Assembly (NCBI GenBank): GCA_945889085.1
Contig: CAMDBM010000006.1
Location: 1 to 64,000, forward strand
From: WLJO01 sp945889085
GTDB taxonomy: Bacteria; Actinomycetota; Acidimicrobiia; Acidimicrobiales; Ilumatobacteraceae
Length of the DNA: 64,000 nucleotides
Direction of reading: 5' to 3'
In this document: positions 33,505 through 42,298 of the stretch, piece by piece
Layout: each line of letters starts with the position of its first letter
Numbering within the stretch: position 1 is the first letter of the stretch
Notes under the pieces: generated by a model
Told to the model about the DNA's origin: nothing
The model's input: the letters and a program-made list of their open reading frames with translations, nothing else
Database searches by the model: none
Program-made: the position numbers and the translations under genes

Positions 33505-34785
33505 ATGTCCCGCTCTTCTGGGTACATCGTCGCCCGACGCAGCGGACCCCTCGAGGGCGAGGTCACCGTTCCGGGCGCCAAGAACTCGGTGCTCAAACTC
33601 ATGGCGGCAACGCTGCTCGCCAACGGTCGGTACGAGATCTCGAACGTGCCGGGTATCGACGACGTCGCAACGATGGGGGAGTTGCTCGCTGCGCTCGGTG
33701 TCACCAGTTACCTCGACCCCGCCCGCCCGGACGTGCTCGTGATGGAGAACAGCGGCTCGATCACGCCGGAGGCACCGTACGAACTCGTCGAGCGCATCCG
33801 GGCATCGATCGTGGTGCTCGGCCCGCTGCTCGCGCGGTGCGGTGTGGCGCGGGTGTCGATGCCGGGCGGTGACGATTTCGGCAAGCGACCGATCGACATG
33901 CACCTGAAGGGGCTCGAGGCGCTCGGGGCCACCTTTGAACTGCGCCGTGGATACATCGAGGCGCGAACAGAGGGGCTGCACGGGGCGGAGATCACGCTCG
34001 ACTTCCCGAGCGTCGGGGCAACCGAGAACATCTTGATGGCGGCGGTCGTGGCCAAGGGGGCGACGGTGATCGACAACGCCGCCCGCGAACCCGAGGTGGC
34101 AGACCTCTGCAACTTCCTCAACTCCATGGGTGCGTCCATCGAGGGTGTCGGGTCGCCCACGCTCTCTGTGCACGGGGTTCCCCAGGGCGATCTGTCTGCG
34201 GCAGACCACGCCGTGGTACCCGACCGTGTACAGGCCGCCACCTATCTGGCGGCCGTGGCGGTCTGTCAGGGTGAGGTGGTGGTGCGCGGCGCGAGGGCCG
34301 AGCACATGGAGATGTATCTCCGCCGGCTCCGCGAGATGGGTGTCCAGACCACGCCCCAGCAGGACGGCATCCTCGTGTACGCAGACAGCCGCCGGCTGCG
34401 CTCGCTCGACGTGCAGACACTGCCGTACCCGGGGTTCGCCACCGACTACAAGCCGCTCATGGTCACGCTGCTCGCGGTCGCCGACGGCGTCGGCATCGTT
34501 ACCGAGAACCTATACCCGGGCCGCTTCCGCTACGTGGAGGAACTTCAGCGACTCGGTGCGGATATCCGCACCGATGGGCATCACGCTGTGGTCCGTGGGG
34601 TGACCGCACTCGAGGGTGCACCCGTTCGCGCGCCGGACATCCGTGCCGGCGCAGCGCTCGTCGTGGCCGGATTGGCGGCGGTGGGCGAGACGCTGATCAG
34701 CGACGTCCACCACGTGGACCGCGGCTACGACGACTTGGTGGGCAGGTTGGCGTCCTTGGGCGCCGACATTGAACGCATCCGCTGA
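33505..34785 (+). CDS. murA: UDP-N-acetylglucosamine 1-carboxyvinyltransferase with Asp in place of the catalytic Cys
   Basis: 426 residues; first committed step of peptidoglycan synthesis, transferring enolpyruvyl from PEP to UDP-GlcNAc. Typical segments are VPGAKNSVLKLMAATLL, FPSVGATENILMAAVVAKG, NAAREPEVADLCNFLNSMGA, VVPDRVQAATYLAAVAV and the C-terminal YHIDRGY-like VHHVDRGYDDLVGRL. In most bacteria the loop reads PGGCxIGxRPxDxH; here it is MPGGDDFGKRPIDMH, with Asp at residue 123 where the general acid Cys normally sits. Cys-to-Asp variants (for example in mycobacteria and chlamydiae) are active and naturally fosfomycin-insensitive. ATG 33505 is chosen; an in-frame GTG at 33484 is possible. 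Confidence 0.95.
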   Translation: MSRSSGYIVARRSGPLEGEVTVPGAKNSVLKLMAATLLANGRYEISNVPGIDDVATMGELLAALGVTSYLDPARPDVLVMENSGSITPEAPYELVERIRASIVVLGPLLARCGVARVSMPGGDDFGKRPIDMHLKGLEALGATFELRRGYIEARTEGLHGAEITLDFPSVGATENILMAAVVAKGATVIDNAAREPEVADLCNFLNSMGASIEGVGSPTLSVHGVPQGDLSAADHAVVPDRVQAATYLAAVAVCQGEVVVRGARAEHMEMYLRRLREMGVQTTPQQDGILVYADSRRLRSLDVQTLPYPGFATDYKPLMVTLLAVADGVGIVTENLYPGRFRYVEELQRLGADIRTDGHHAVVRGVTALEGAPVRAPDIRAGAALVVAGLAAVGETLISDVHHVDRGYDDLVGRLASLGADIERIR

Positions 34786-34892
34786 TCCCTGACTCGCCGT
34801 CGGGCCCGCCAGAGCAGGGCCGCAATCACGAGAAGCGGGGTCAGGACGATCAGGATCTCGTCCCAGGTGAACTCCCCGGCGTGGGCAATCAT
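34725..34892 (-). CDS. Possible small single-helix membrane protein
   Basis: A 55-codon frame on the minus strand: MIAHAGEFTWDEILIVLTPL is followed by LVIAALLWRARRRVRDQRMRS, one transmembrane helix (about residues 13-28) followed by a basic cytoplasmic segment. This is a credible architecture that by eye reads far better than the usual shadow frames. The end overlaps the 3' end of murA by 61 nt in convergent orientation. No family is recognised and no strong Shine-Dalgarno is visible (GATTAACCTC... upstream). Confidence 0.45.
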   Translation of the reverse strand: MIAHAGEFTWDEILIVLTPLLVIAALLWRARRRVRDQRMRSMSAPKDANLPTKSS

Positions 34893-34960
34893 GAGGTTAA
34901 TCTAGGGACACGCGGGCCAGCATCACAGTCGTCCTCCGGACCGGTACCCTTTGCCTCACC

Positions 34961-35185
34961 ATGCGCCAGCAAGTCGAAGAGACGATCGAAGCCATTCGCC
35001 CTGCTCTCCAGGCAGACGGCGGCGACATCGTGCTGCGTGACGTGGACGAGGTCACTGGGGTGGTGTCGGTCAGCCTCGTCGGGGCGTGCGTTTCCTGCCC
35101 CGCCTCCTCCCAGACGCTCAAGGCCGGTGTCGAGCGCATCATGCGCGACCGAGTCGATGGCGTCACCGAAGTCGTGGCAGTCTGA
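34961..35185 (+). CDS. NifU C-terminal-domain iron-sulfur scaffold protein
   Basis: 74 residues consisting only of the NifU C-terminal domain: IRPALQADGGDIVLRDVDE and the CVSCPASSQTLKAGVERI motif with the CxxC iron-sulfur-binding cysteines. It carries and delivers Fe-S clusters to client proteins. It is 8 nt upstream of the meaB gene, so both are co-transcribed. Complete at the usual length for stand-alone NfuA-like scaffold domains. Confidence 0.93.
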   Translation: MRQQVEETIEAIRPALQADGGDIVLRDVDEVTGVVSVSLVGACVSCPASSQTLKAGVERIMRDRVDGVTEVVAV

Positions 35186-35193
35186 GCGTCCTT

Positions 35194-36150
35194 ATGGCAC
35201 GCAAGGACCGGTCACCCCAGGAGTTGTTCGACGCCGCACGGGCAGGTGATCGCGCCGCCATGGCGAGGTTGCTGTCGCTGATTGAGCGGGGCGGCGAGAG
35301 CGCCCGCGAGGTCGGACGGCTGTCGTACCCCCTCGGCGGCAATGCCTACACGGTGGGGCTCACCGGAGCGCCGGGCGCGGGCAAGTCCACGCTCACCAGC
35401 GCAACGATCGGCCACATCCGTTCACTTGACCGCGAGGTAGCGGTGCTCGCCATCGACCCGTCCTCGCCGTTCAGCGGCGGGGCGATCCTCGGGGACCGCG
35501 TGCGCATGCAGGACCACGCAACCGATCCCGGCGTGTTCATCCGCTCGATGGCCACACGTGGTCACCTCGGCGGTCTGTCGCTCGCCGCGCCCGAGGCGGT
35601 GCGACTGCTCGATGCACTCGGCCACGAACTCGTGCTCATCGAGACCGTCGGTGTCGGTCAGGTTGAGGTAGAGATCGCCGGCAAGGCCGACACGACCGTG
35701 GTGGTCGTGAACCCTGGCTGGGGCGATTCCGTGCAGGCGAACAAGGCCGGGCTCATGGAGATCGCGGACATCTTCGTGATCAACAAGGCGGACCGCAAGG
35801 GGGTCGACGAGACCCGTCGGGACCTCGAGCAGATGCTGGAGTTGTCGCAACTGGGTGACTGGCGCCCGCCCATCATCCCGACGGTCGCCTCACAGAACGA
35901 CGGGATCGAGACGTTCTGGGCGGCTGTCACCGAGCACCGCGAGCACATCACGGCGAGCGGGGAGCTGCAGAAGCGTCGCCAGCGCCGGCTCCGGGACGAG
36001 TTGCGCGAGATCATCGTCCGTCGGCTCGAGATACGCGCCCGGGATATCTGCACGGGTGACTGTTGGGACCGTCTGGAGGACGGTGTTGCGGCCCGTCAGG
36101 TGGACCCGTGGGGAGCGGCGGACGAGATGCTCCGGGGCGTGGGCGCGTAG
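35194..36150 (+). CDS. meaB: Methylmalonyl-CoA mutase-associated GTPase MeaB
   Basis: 318 residues. G-domain motifs are P-loop GAPGAGKST (~residues 56-64), VLAIDPSSPFSGGAILGDRVRM (the MeaB/ArgK hallmark), ETVGVGQVEVEIAGKADT and NKAD for guanine recognition. MeaB guards and reloads adenosylcobalamin in methylmalonyl-CoA mutase during conversion of propionyl-CoA-derived methylmalonyl-CoA to succinyl-CoA. ATG 35194 fits the family start; the longer frame overlaps the NifU gene. No mutase subunit lies in the window. It is followed at 11 nt by an enoyl-CoA hydratase gene. Confidence 0.95.
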   Translation: MARKDRSPQELFDAARAGDRAAMARLLSLIERGGESAREVGRLSYPLGGNAYTVGLTGAPGAGKSTLTSATIGHIRSLDREVAVLAIDPSSPFSGGAILGDRVRMQDHATDPGVFIRSMATRGHLGGLSLAAPEAVRLLDALGHELVLIETVGVGQVEVEIAGKADTTVVVVNPGWGDSVQANKAGLMEIADIFVINKADRKGVDETRRDLEQMLELSQLGDWRPPIIPTVASQNDGIETFWAAVTEHREHITASGELQKRRQRRLRDELREIIVRRLEIRARDICTGDCWDRLEDGVAARQVDPWGAADEMLRGVGA

Positions 36151-36160
36151 TCTCGCTCCC

Positions 36161-36934
36161 ATGAGCGAACTGGTCCATCTCGAGCGCCGACCCGATGGGG
36201 TCGCCGTCCTCACCCTCAACAACCCGAAGGTCAACGCGCTGAAGGCCGACCTGCTGGACCAGATCCACGCAGCAGCACTCGATCTCACGGCCAACCCCCC
36301 GGGTGCCGTGGTCGTCACCGGCGGCGAGCGGATCTTCGCTGCGGGCGCGGACATCTCCGAGTTCGGTGGTCCCGACGAGGCCGGTCCGATCACGGCGCGC
36401 TTCCACAGGGCCCTCGACGCGGTCGCTGCGATCCCGCGGTTCGTCATCGCTGCGGTGAGTGGGTACGCGCTGGGCGGCGGCTGCGAACTCGCGCTGTCTT
36501 GCGACTATCGCATCGCCGGCGAGCGCGCGGTATTCGGCCAGCCCGAGATCCTGCTCGGCATCATCCCCGGAGGTGGTGGCACGCAGCGGCTCGCACGCGC
36601 GGTGGGCGCCTCCCGGGCCAAGGAACTGTGCATCACCGGCCGTCAGGTGAAGGCTGACGAGGCGCTCCGTATCGGGCTCGCCGACGAGGTCGTGGCGAAC
36701 GAGCAGTTGCACGAGCGTGCGCTCGCACTCGCTGCCGAGGTTGCCAAGGGGGCACTCGTGGCGGGCGCCTACTGCAAGCAGGCGATCGACCAGGGGCTCT
36801 CGCTGTCGCTGGCGGACGGTCTGCTCCTCGAGCAACGGCTGTTCGTGGAGTCGTTCCGCACGCAGGACAGCAAGATCGGCGTGAAGAGCTTCCTCGAGAG
36901 CGGACCGGGCAAGGCCGCCTTCACCGGTAGGTGA
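36161..36934 (+). CDS. Enoyl-CoA hydratase/isomerase family protein
   Basis: 257 residues of the crotonase fold. The oxyanion-hole segments are ERIFAAGADISEFGG and VSGYALGGGCELALSCDYRIA; the catalytic region GQPEILLGIIPGGGGTQRLAR has the glutamate usually found in hydratases. It adds water to trans-2-enoyl-CoA in beta-oxidation. It is downstream of meaB, in line with a fatty/propionyl-CoA degradative operon. It ends 14 nt inside the convergent glucan phosphorylase gene. Confidence 0.9.
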   Translation: MSELVHLERRPDGVAVLTLNNPKVNALKADLLDQIHAAALDLTANPPGAVVVTGGERIFAAGADISEFGGPDEAGPITARFHRALDAVAAIPRFVIAAVSGYALGGGCELALSCDYRIAGERAVFGQPEILLGIIPGGGGTQRLARAVGASRAKELCITGRQVKADEALRIGLADEVVANEQLHERALALAAEVAKGALVAGAYCKQAIDQGLSLSLADGLLLEQRLFVESFRTQDSKIGVKSFLESGPGKAAFTGR

Positions 36935-39359
36935 TGAGTCCCGTCTCGACCGGGTTGGTGAGCGCCTCGTGGTGTGCACGGACCCGGATGCTCACGCCGT
37001 AGGAACCCGCGGCGGTCGGGCCGAAGGTTCCCGCGAAGCGAGCGGTGCCCTCCTGCACGTCGACGAGACCGAGGCGCTCGACCGTGGCGTGCAGCAGGGA
37101 TCCGTTCGCATCCACCGGGCCGTGCACGAGCTCGCAGGCGACGTCGTCGGTGCCGAGCACGCCGAGGTGGACGTCGGCCGACGCCTTGCCGTGCTCTGCC
37201 TCGAACGCCGTGATGCGCACCGCTTCCCACTGCCGCGCCACGTTGGCCTTCCAGTTGGCAACGGAGGATGCCACCGCGGCACTGTTGGCGGTGAAGCGGT
37301 CCGACTGCGCGGCAGCGGGTTCGTACAGCCCGGTGGTGTAGTCCTTCACCATGCGTGAGGCGGTCACGAACGGCCCGAGCGTTGCCCACGCGTGCTTCAT
37401 CCTGGCGATCCAGCGCGAAGGGGGAGTGCCGTCGTAGAAGGTCGGCACAACGTCACCCTCGAGGATGTTGAACAGGTTCAACCCCTCGCGCAGGTCGCGT
37501 CGCGCTGGGTCCGGGTCCTCGTCGGCCGAGGTGATCACCCAGCCGTTGAGGCCGTCGGCGCACTCGGCCCACCAGCCATCAGCGATGGAGCAGTTGAGGG
37601 CCCCGTTCATCGCTGCCTTCATGCCGGATGTTCCGCATGCCTCGAGCGGCCGTCGCGGTGTGTTGAGCCAAACGTCGCAGCCCTGATACATCATGCGGGC
37701 AACGTGCATGTCGTAGTCCTGCACGAATACGAAGCGGTGCGCAACATCCAGTTCGCGGGCAAACTGCTCGATCGCCTGGATCATCGCCTTGCCCGGCTCG
37801 TCGGCGGGGTGCGCCTTGCCCGCAAAGACGAACTGCACGGGCCGCTCCTGAGACAGCAGCATCCTGCGCAGCCGGTCGGGCTGCGAGAGCAGCAGCGTGG
37901 CGCGCTTGTACGTGGCGAAGCGGCGAGCAAACCCGATGGTGAGGGCATCTGGGTCGAGGACATCTGCTTGCAGCCGGTTGCGAACGAAGTCGACCAGTGC
38001 GTTGCGCCCGTGACGACGCGCCTCCCAGAGCTCGCGGTCGTCCATGTGGTGCACACGGGACCACACGGTGGCGTCGGCACCGTCCCAGATCGGGTTGACG
38101 CTGCGCGAGAGCAGCGCGTCGATGCGGGGCGACACCCACGTCTTGGAGTGGATGCCGTTGGTGACCGAGGTGATCGGCGTCTCCTGCTCGAGGGCACCCG
38201 GCCAGAGGTTTGCGAACATCCGGCGGCTCACGTCCCCGTGGAGCGAGGCGACGGCGTTCGAGCGCGCCGACATCCGCAGACCGAGCGCTGCCATGTTGAA
38301 CCGCGGCGCCTCGGGTGTCTCGCCGTCCCTTCCGAGCGCCATGAGCTCGTCGAACGAGCAGCCGAGCTCGCCGCAGAACTCGCCGAAGAACTTGTCCATC
38401 AGCTCCGGTGCATAGCGGTCGATCCCAGCCGGGACCGGGGTGTGCGTGGTGAACAGGCCACCGGCACGGACCGCCTCCACGGCATGGGCAAAGGGCAGAC
38501 CCGCTGCCACGTGCTCGCGGATGCGCTCGAGCGCAAGGAAGCCGGCGTGTCCCTCGTTGGTGTGGAACACCTGCGGCGAAAGACCGAGTGCCCGCAGGGC
38601 GCGCACGCCACCGATGCCGAGCACGGTCTCCTGGCGGAGCCGGTGGTCCACGTCGCCGCCGTAGAGGCGGTCGGTGATGAGCCGGTCCTCGGGTGTGTTG
38701 CCCTCAACATCGGTGTCGAGCAGGTACAGCGGAATACGCCCGACGTCGACCCGCCAGACGGCAACCTCTACGTGCGAGCCCGCCACGCGGACCGGGACCG
38801 TGATGCCCGTGTCAGTGAGTGCCATCGCCCGGGGGTCGAGCTGCGGGAAGTTCTCCCGCTGCCAGCCCTCTGCGTCGAGCCGCTGACGGAAGTAGCCCTG
38901 CCGGTAGAGCAGGCCGACCGCGACCAGCGGGATGCTGAGGTCCGATGCAGCCTTCAGGTGATCGCCGGCAAGTACCCCGAGCCCACCCGAGTACTGCGGC
39001 AGTGTCTCGGAGAGGCCGAACTCGGGCGAGAAGTACGCAATGAGGCGCAACGGCGAGTCTGCTCGGTGGGAGAACCAGCCCGGGCGGTGGATGGCTGCCT
39101 CGAGCACATCGGCGCGTGCTGCCACCTCTGCCACCACCGACCGATCGTCTGCCAGTTCGGCCCATCGCTGCGGGCTGACACGCTGGAGGAACTCAACCGG
39201 GTTACCGGCGGTTGCCGCCCACACCTCGGGGTCCAAGCGCGCGAAGAGGTGCTGGGTGGGGGCGTCCCATGTCCAGTGCAGGTTCGCGGCGAGCCGGGTG
39301 AGGCCGGCGAGCGGGATCGGGATGCTCGGGGCGACGAAGAAGCGGTGAGTTGCCTGCAT
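36921..39359 (-). CDS. Alpha-glucan (glycogen/maltodextrin) phosphorylase, short type
   Basis: 812 residues of the short alpha-glucan phosphorylase family (GT35). Start MQATHRFFVAPSIPIPLAGL and then the phosphorylase core: AYFSPEFGLSETLPQYSGGLGVLAGDHLK, GVDVHTN-like QVFHTNEGHAGFLALER, TTHTPVPAGIDRY, FARRFATYKRATLLL and the pyridoxal phosphate lysine in EACGTSGMKAAMNGALN (near residue 580). It releases glucose-1-phosphate from glycogen-like glucans. ATG 39359; 23 nt separate it from the preceding glycosyltransferase, with which it forms an operon. Confidence 0.93.
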   Translation of the reverse strand: MQATHRFFVAPSIPIPLAGLTRLAANLHWTWDAPTQHLFARLDPEVWAATAGNPVEFLQRVSPQRWAELADDRSVVAEVAARADVLEAAIHRPGWFSHRADSPLRLIAYFSPEFGLSETLPQYSGGLGVLAGDHLKAASDLSIPLVAVGLLYRQGYFRQRLDAEGWQRENFPQLDPRAMALTDTGITVPVRVAGSHVEVAVWRVDVGRIPLYLLDTDVEGNTPEDRLITDRLYGGDVDHRLRQETVLGIGGVRALRALGLSPQVFHTNEGHAGFLALERIREHVAAGLPFAHAVEAVRAGGLFTTHTPVPAGIDRYAPELMDKFFGEFCGELGCSFDELMALGRDGETPEAPRFNMAALGLRMSARSNAVASLHGDVSRRMFANLWPGALEQETPITSVTNGIHSKTWVSPRIDALLSRSVNPIWDGADATVWSRVHHMDDRELWEARRHGRNALVDFVRNRLQADVLDPDALTIGFARRFATYKRATLLLSQPDRLRRMLLSQERPVQFVFAGKAHPADEPGKAMIQAIEQFARELDVAHRFVFVQDYDMHVARMMYQGCDVWLNTPRRPLEACGTSGMKAAMNGALNCSIADGWWAECADGLNGWVITSADEDPDPARRDLREGLNLFNILEGDVVPTFYDGTPPSRWIARMKHAWATLGPFVTASRMVKDYTTGLYEPAAAQSDRFTANSAAVASSVANWKANVARQWEAVRITAFEAEHGKASADVHLGVLGTDDVACELVHGPVDANGSLLHATVERLGLVDVQEGTARFAGTFGPTAAGSYGVSIRVRAHHEALTNPVETGLITYR

Positions 39360-39382
39360 GGGAACCCGAACGGTATCGCCGC

Positions 39383-40531
39383 TCAGCGCAGTGCCTGTGC
39401 GTACACCGCGAGGGTGGATACCGCAATGGCGTCCCACGAATAGTGCTTACCGAGGAGGTCCGCCGATGCGGATGTGAGCGCGGATGCAGCGGCAGGATCG
39501 GTGAGTACCTTCTCGATCGCCGAGGCGAGTTCCTCGGCCGAGCCTGGCTCGAACAGCAGCCCGGCGCCCGTGCCGTCGAGGATCTCGGCGAGGCCGCCGG
39601 TACGGGCGACGATCGTTGGCGCCCCCGCTGCCATCGCCTCGAGCGCCACGATGCCGAACGGTTCGTAGAGCGACGGGATGACGGCGCAGCCCGCTCGGTG
39701 AAGCAGGGTGCGAAGGTCGGTGTCCGGCACGAAACCGGCGAGCTGCACAATGTCGGACACGCCCTCGAGGTCGATGTGGGACTGCAGGTCCGGCAGGTAC
39801 GAACCGCGGCCGGCGATCACGCAGTGGATACCCGGAACGCGCTGGCGAAGGAGGGCGATCGCGCTCGCCAGTACCTGAAAGCCCTTCTCGTACTGCACGC
39901 GGCCCCACGCGAGCACGAGTGGTTCCCGGCCGGCCCCGTTCGGTGTTGCTGGTGCCCACAGGCGCGGGTCGACCCCATTGGGCACGAGGTGCAGCTTGTC
40001 GAGCGGCAGGTCGAACCCGTCCACCACCTCGCGCGCCATGAAGCGCGAACAGCAGATGACCTCGCGTGCCTGATAGGTGAGCCACCACTCGGCGGCATTG
40101 ATGGCGGCCGGCATACCGGGCGGGAGGTGACCGCCATGACGACCCCGCTCGGTTGCGTGGATGGTCGCGACGAGGGGAATACCCCACAGCGCCCGCAACG
40201 TGTCACCGGCCCACGCAACGAGCCAGTCGTGGGCGTGCACGACGTCGGGGCGCCATGTGTCGAGCTGTGCCGCGAGCTGCACGATCTGGTGATTGGCCGA
40301 GGCCATCCGGGCAACGAGGTCGCCATCGGGAATCCACGGCAGATCAGTCCGCGCGCGCAGGACGCGTACGCCGTCGACGGTCATGTCGTCGGGCACGTCG
40401 GCGTGATGGAGCGAGAACACCACCACCTCATGCCCGGCACGCACCAATGCCTGAGCCAGCCCCTCGACGTGAGCGGAGATGCCACCTACGACGAGCGGCG
40501 GGTACTCCCACGAGAGCATGGCGACGCGCAT
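39383..40531 (-). CDS. GT4/GT5-type glycosyltransferase (glycogen synthase-like)
   Basis: 382 residues of GT-B fold: MRVAMLSWEYPPLVVGGISAHVEGLAQAL with the GGxxxHV donor-loop, DVVHAHDWLVAWAG, LVPNGVDPRLW, WGRVQYEKGFQVL and the ExxxxxxxE sugar-nucleotide motif YEPFGIVALEAM. This resembles actinobacterial glycogen/maltose-1-phosphate-forming synthases (GlgM/GlgA). It adds glucose from ADP- or UDP-glucose; the exact product is uncertain. Together with the phosphorylase gene downstream it would form a glycogen synthesis/breakdown unit. ATG 40531 (MRVAMLSW) is preferred. Confidence 0.85.
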   Translation of the reverse strand: MRVAMLSWEYPPLVVGGISAHVEGLAQALVRAGHEVVVFSLHHADVPDDMTVDGVRVLRARTDLPWIPDGDLVARMASANHQIVQLAAQLDTWRPDVVHAHDWLVAWAGDTLRALWGIPLVATIHATERGRHGGHLPPGMPAAINAAEWWLTYQAREVICCSRFMAREVVDGFDLPLDKLHLVPNGVDPRLWAPATPNGAGREPLVLAWGRVQYEKGFQVLASAIALLRQRVPGIHCVIAGRGSYLPDLQSHIDLEGVSDIVQLAGFVPDTDLRTLLHRAGCAVIPSLYEPFGIVALEAMAAGAPTIVARTGGLAEILDGTGAGLLFEPGSAEELASAIEKVLTDPAAASALTSASADLLGKHYSWDAIAVSTLAVYAQALR

Positions 40532-40748
40532 GCGGGCGACGCTAGCCAACCCTCGCGTGATCGGCCCCACCGGTACATGCACGCTGCCCTCGGTGCTGCA
40601 CGTCCGGGTGCTGTTTCCGTTCCGGTATGCCCGTGCACCCAGTGGGGGTATGAAGCGTCTCCATCACTGCAACCTCGGGCTGGGTCATCCGCCCCATTTG
40701 TCGCCGGTTCGCTGGTCCCCGCAGGATCAACGGTCCACGCTGCGTCCC

Positions 40749-41402
40749 ATGACACCGAACCGCGTATCTCTCGTTGCTGTCGCTCTCGTTGGGGTTGCGC
40801 TTGCCGGTTGTTCGGGCCGCGCCGCGAGCAGCGCGGACCCCGTCCTGTCCCCCGTACGGCCGACGCCCCCCGTCGTTGCCGTGCATGTTCCGGAGTCGAT
40901 CCCTCCTTCCGTCGACTCCGTCCCTGCAGCCCCCGCTGCCACCGGGTCGGTGCTGCCTCCCGACCCCGTGGCGGTCGGGCTGCAGGAGGTTCAGCAGGGT
41001 GTCAACGAGTGTCTGCGGCTGCCGACCCGTTGCGACGTTTCGCGCTGGGCCACCGGGGGATCCCAGGCCCATCGCGCGCTTGCTGCCGTCGTTCGCTACT
41101 ACGTGTCGAACTCACTGGTGGCGCGCATCGTGCCGGCGGTTATGTACGTCGTGCCGGAACGGGTTGTTCATGTCTCGCCAACCCGTGTCGAGATCACGCT
41201 CTGCGAGGTGGACGGCGGTTGGCAGATGGACAGCCGGGGTACGCGCCGGACGGACGACGACATCGTGTGGAACGATCTGCTGGTCTCACGCCGTGCCCGT
41301 CACTCGCTCGTGCTGCGTGACGGTGTGTGGCGACGCAGCGAGATCGTCGAGCTCGAGTTCTGGCCTGGGGAGAACCGGTGCCCGCCGCCCACCGCCGTGT
41401 GA
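40749..41402 (+). CDS. Putative lipoprotein of unknown function
   Basis: 217 residues with a lipoprotein signal peptide ending in a lipobox (SLVAVALVGVALAGCSG); Cys20 would be lipidated. A Pro/Val-rich linker (~40 residues) precedes a globular part with two disulfide-capable cysteines (GVNECLRLPTRCDVSRW) and a final C (GENRCPP). ATG 40749. It is translationally coupled to the next gene: the stop TGA (41400-41402) overlaps the GTG start (41399), so both proteins are exported and probably work together. No family is recognised. Confidence 0.7.
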   Translation: MTPNRVSLVAVALVGVALAGCSGRAASSADPVLSPVRPTPPVVAVHVPESIPPSVDSVPAAPAATGSVLPPDPVAVGLQEVQQGVNECLRLPTRCDVSRWATGGSQAHRALAAVVRYYVSNSLVARIVPAVMYVVPERVVHVSPTRVEITLCEVDGGWQMDSRGTRRTDDDIVWNDLLVSRRARHSLVLRDGVWRRSEIVELEFWPGENRCPPPTAV

Positions 41403-42247
41403 CGCGTCTCGCCGTCATCCTCGCAACGCTCGCGATCTGCGCGTTGTTCGCGGCCATCACGCTCGTGGTCCCGGTGGCGGTGATTGCGCGGGCGAGCACG
41501 AGCGGTGGAGGGACGACGGAACCCGGTGGAATCTGGGCAGGCGTCTCGCACTACTGGGGAGAGTGGGCGGGAACGCGGTCGGACTGCACATGGTCCGCCT
41601 TCCTCGTCACCCCGGACAGCGGTGGTCTGCCCGGTGGGGAGCCGCCCCCTCGCGTCATCGCCGGTGTCAACTACCGGTTGTACGTCAGCATGTGTCCATC
41701 GGGGAACCGGCTCGTGTGGGTGCCGCAGGTGCCGCCGACAGTCATCAACCGATGGAGCTCGAGCATGCTGACGCGCTGGTTGCCCCGACCGGCACTGCGG
41801 ACGGCACCACCATCGAGCCGGGCTGTGGTGACGGTGGGTACCTGGTTCTGGACGGACGCGACGGTGTGGCGGCCGGTGAGCATCACGGCGTGGATCCCCA
41901 CGCCTGGCGGACCGCTCTGGGTGACGACGACGGCAGTGCCCATTCGGCTGGAGTTCGATCCCGGTGACGGCGCGTGGGGGAGCGGACCGGTGACGTGCGT
42001 GGGCCCCGGGGTGCCCTGGCTCGGTGCGTTCGGCGACAGTGTCCCCTCGCCCTCCGGCTGCAGTTATGCCTACCCTCACTCGTCCGCTGTTGCTGCCAAC
42101 GGCCGGTCGTTCACCGCCCGGCTCAGCATCGTCTGGTCGGTTTCCTGGCGTGCATCGACGGGGGCGGGTGGCCCGGCGGGCCCGCTGCGCACGACGCGAA
42201 CCGCTCCGGTGACCGTGCGTGAGATCGAGGGCCTCGGGATAACGTGA
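41399..42247 (+). CDS. Membrane-anchored extracellular protein, partner of the upstream lipoprotein
   Basis: 282 residues. One N-terminal membrane helix (RLAVILATLAICALFAAITLVVPVAVIA) anchors a Gly/Pro/Trp-rich extracytoplasmic part (GIWAGVSHYWGEWAGTRSDCTWSAF, TWFWTDATVWRPVSITAW). GTG 41399 overlaps the upstream stop. No recognisable domain; the paired, coupled layout is reminiscent of small accessory proteins of surface assemblies, but nothing proves it. The next gene, dnaE2, has its own SOS promoter. Confidence 0.65.
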   Translation: MTRLAVILATLAICALFAAITLVVPVAVIARASTSGGGTTEPGGIWAGVSHYWGEWAGTRSDCTWSAFLVTPDSGGLPGGEPPPRVIAGVNYRLYVSMCPSGNRLVWVPQVPPTVINRWSSSMLTRWLPRPALRTAPPSSRAVVTVGTWFWTDATVWRPVSITAWIPTPGGPLWVTTTAVPIRLEFDPGDGAWGSGPVTCVGPGVPWLGAFGDSVPSPSGCSYAYPHSSAVAANGRSFTARLSIVWSVSWRASTGAGGPAGPLRTTRTAPVTVREIEGLGIT

Positions 42248-42248
42248 C

Positions 42249-42262
42249 CGAACAGTTGTTCT
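42249..42262. promoter_or_regulatory. Upstream LexA/SOS box of dnaE2 (weaker copy)
   Basis: CGAACAGTTGTTCT fits the actinobacterial LexA pattern CGAAC-N4-GTTCG except the last base, and is a GAAC-N4-GTTC palindrome (42250-42261). It lies 31 bp upstream of the second, perfect box, close to three helical turns, which suggests cooperative LexA binding. It also overlaps the stop region of the preceding gene. Confidence 0.65.
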
Positions 42263-42279
42263 TGACGGAGACCCCTGTA

Positions 42280-42293
42280 CGAACATATGTTCG
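42280..42293. promoter_or_regulatory. LexA/SOS box at the dnaE2 start
   Basis: CGAACATATGTTCG is a perfect palindrome that matches the actinobacterial/Gram-positive LexA consensus CGAACRNNYGTTCG. It sits 6 bp before ATG 42299 and overlaps a candidate -10 element (TATGTT, 42286-42291) whose -35 TTGACG is at 42262-42267 with an 18-bp spacer. Repression by LexA and SOS induction are therefore expected, and the transcript would be nearly leaderless. Confidence 0.85.
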
Positions 42294-42298
42294 CGTAC

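Noticed and set aside
37392..39443. 683-codon frame on the + strand
   Set aside because: Antisense to the glucan phosphorylase gene, which has catalytic motifs in the other strand.
42287..42289. ATG 42287 as start of dnaE2
   Set aside because: It lies inside the LexA box; ATG 42299 gives the usual DnaE2 N-terminus.
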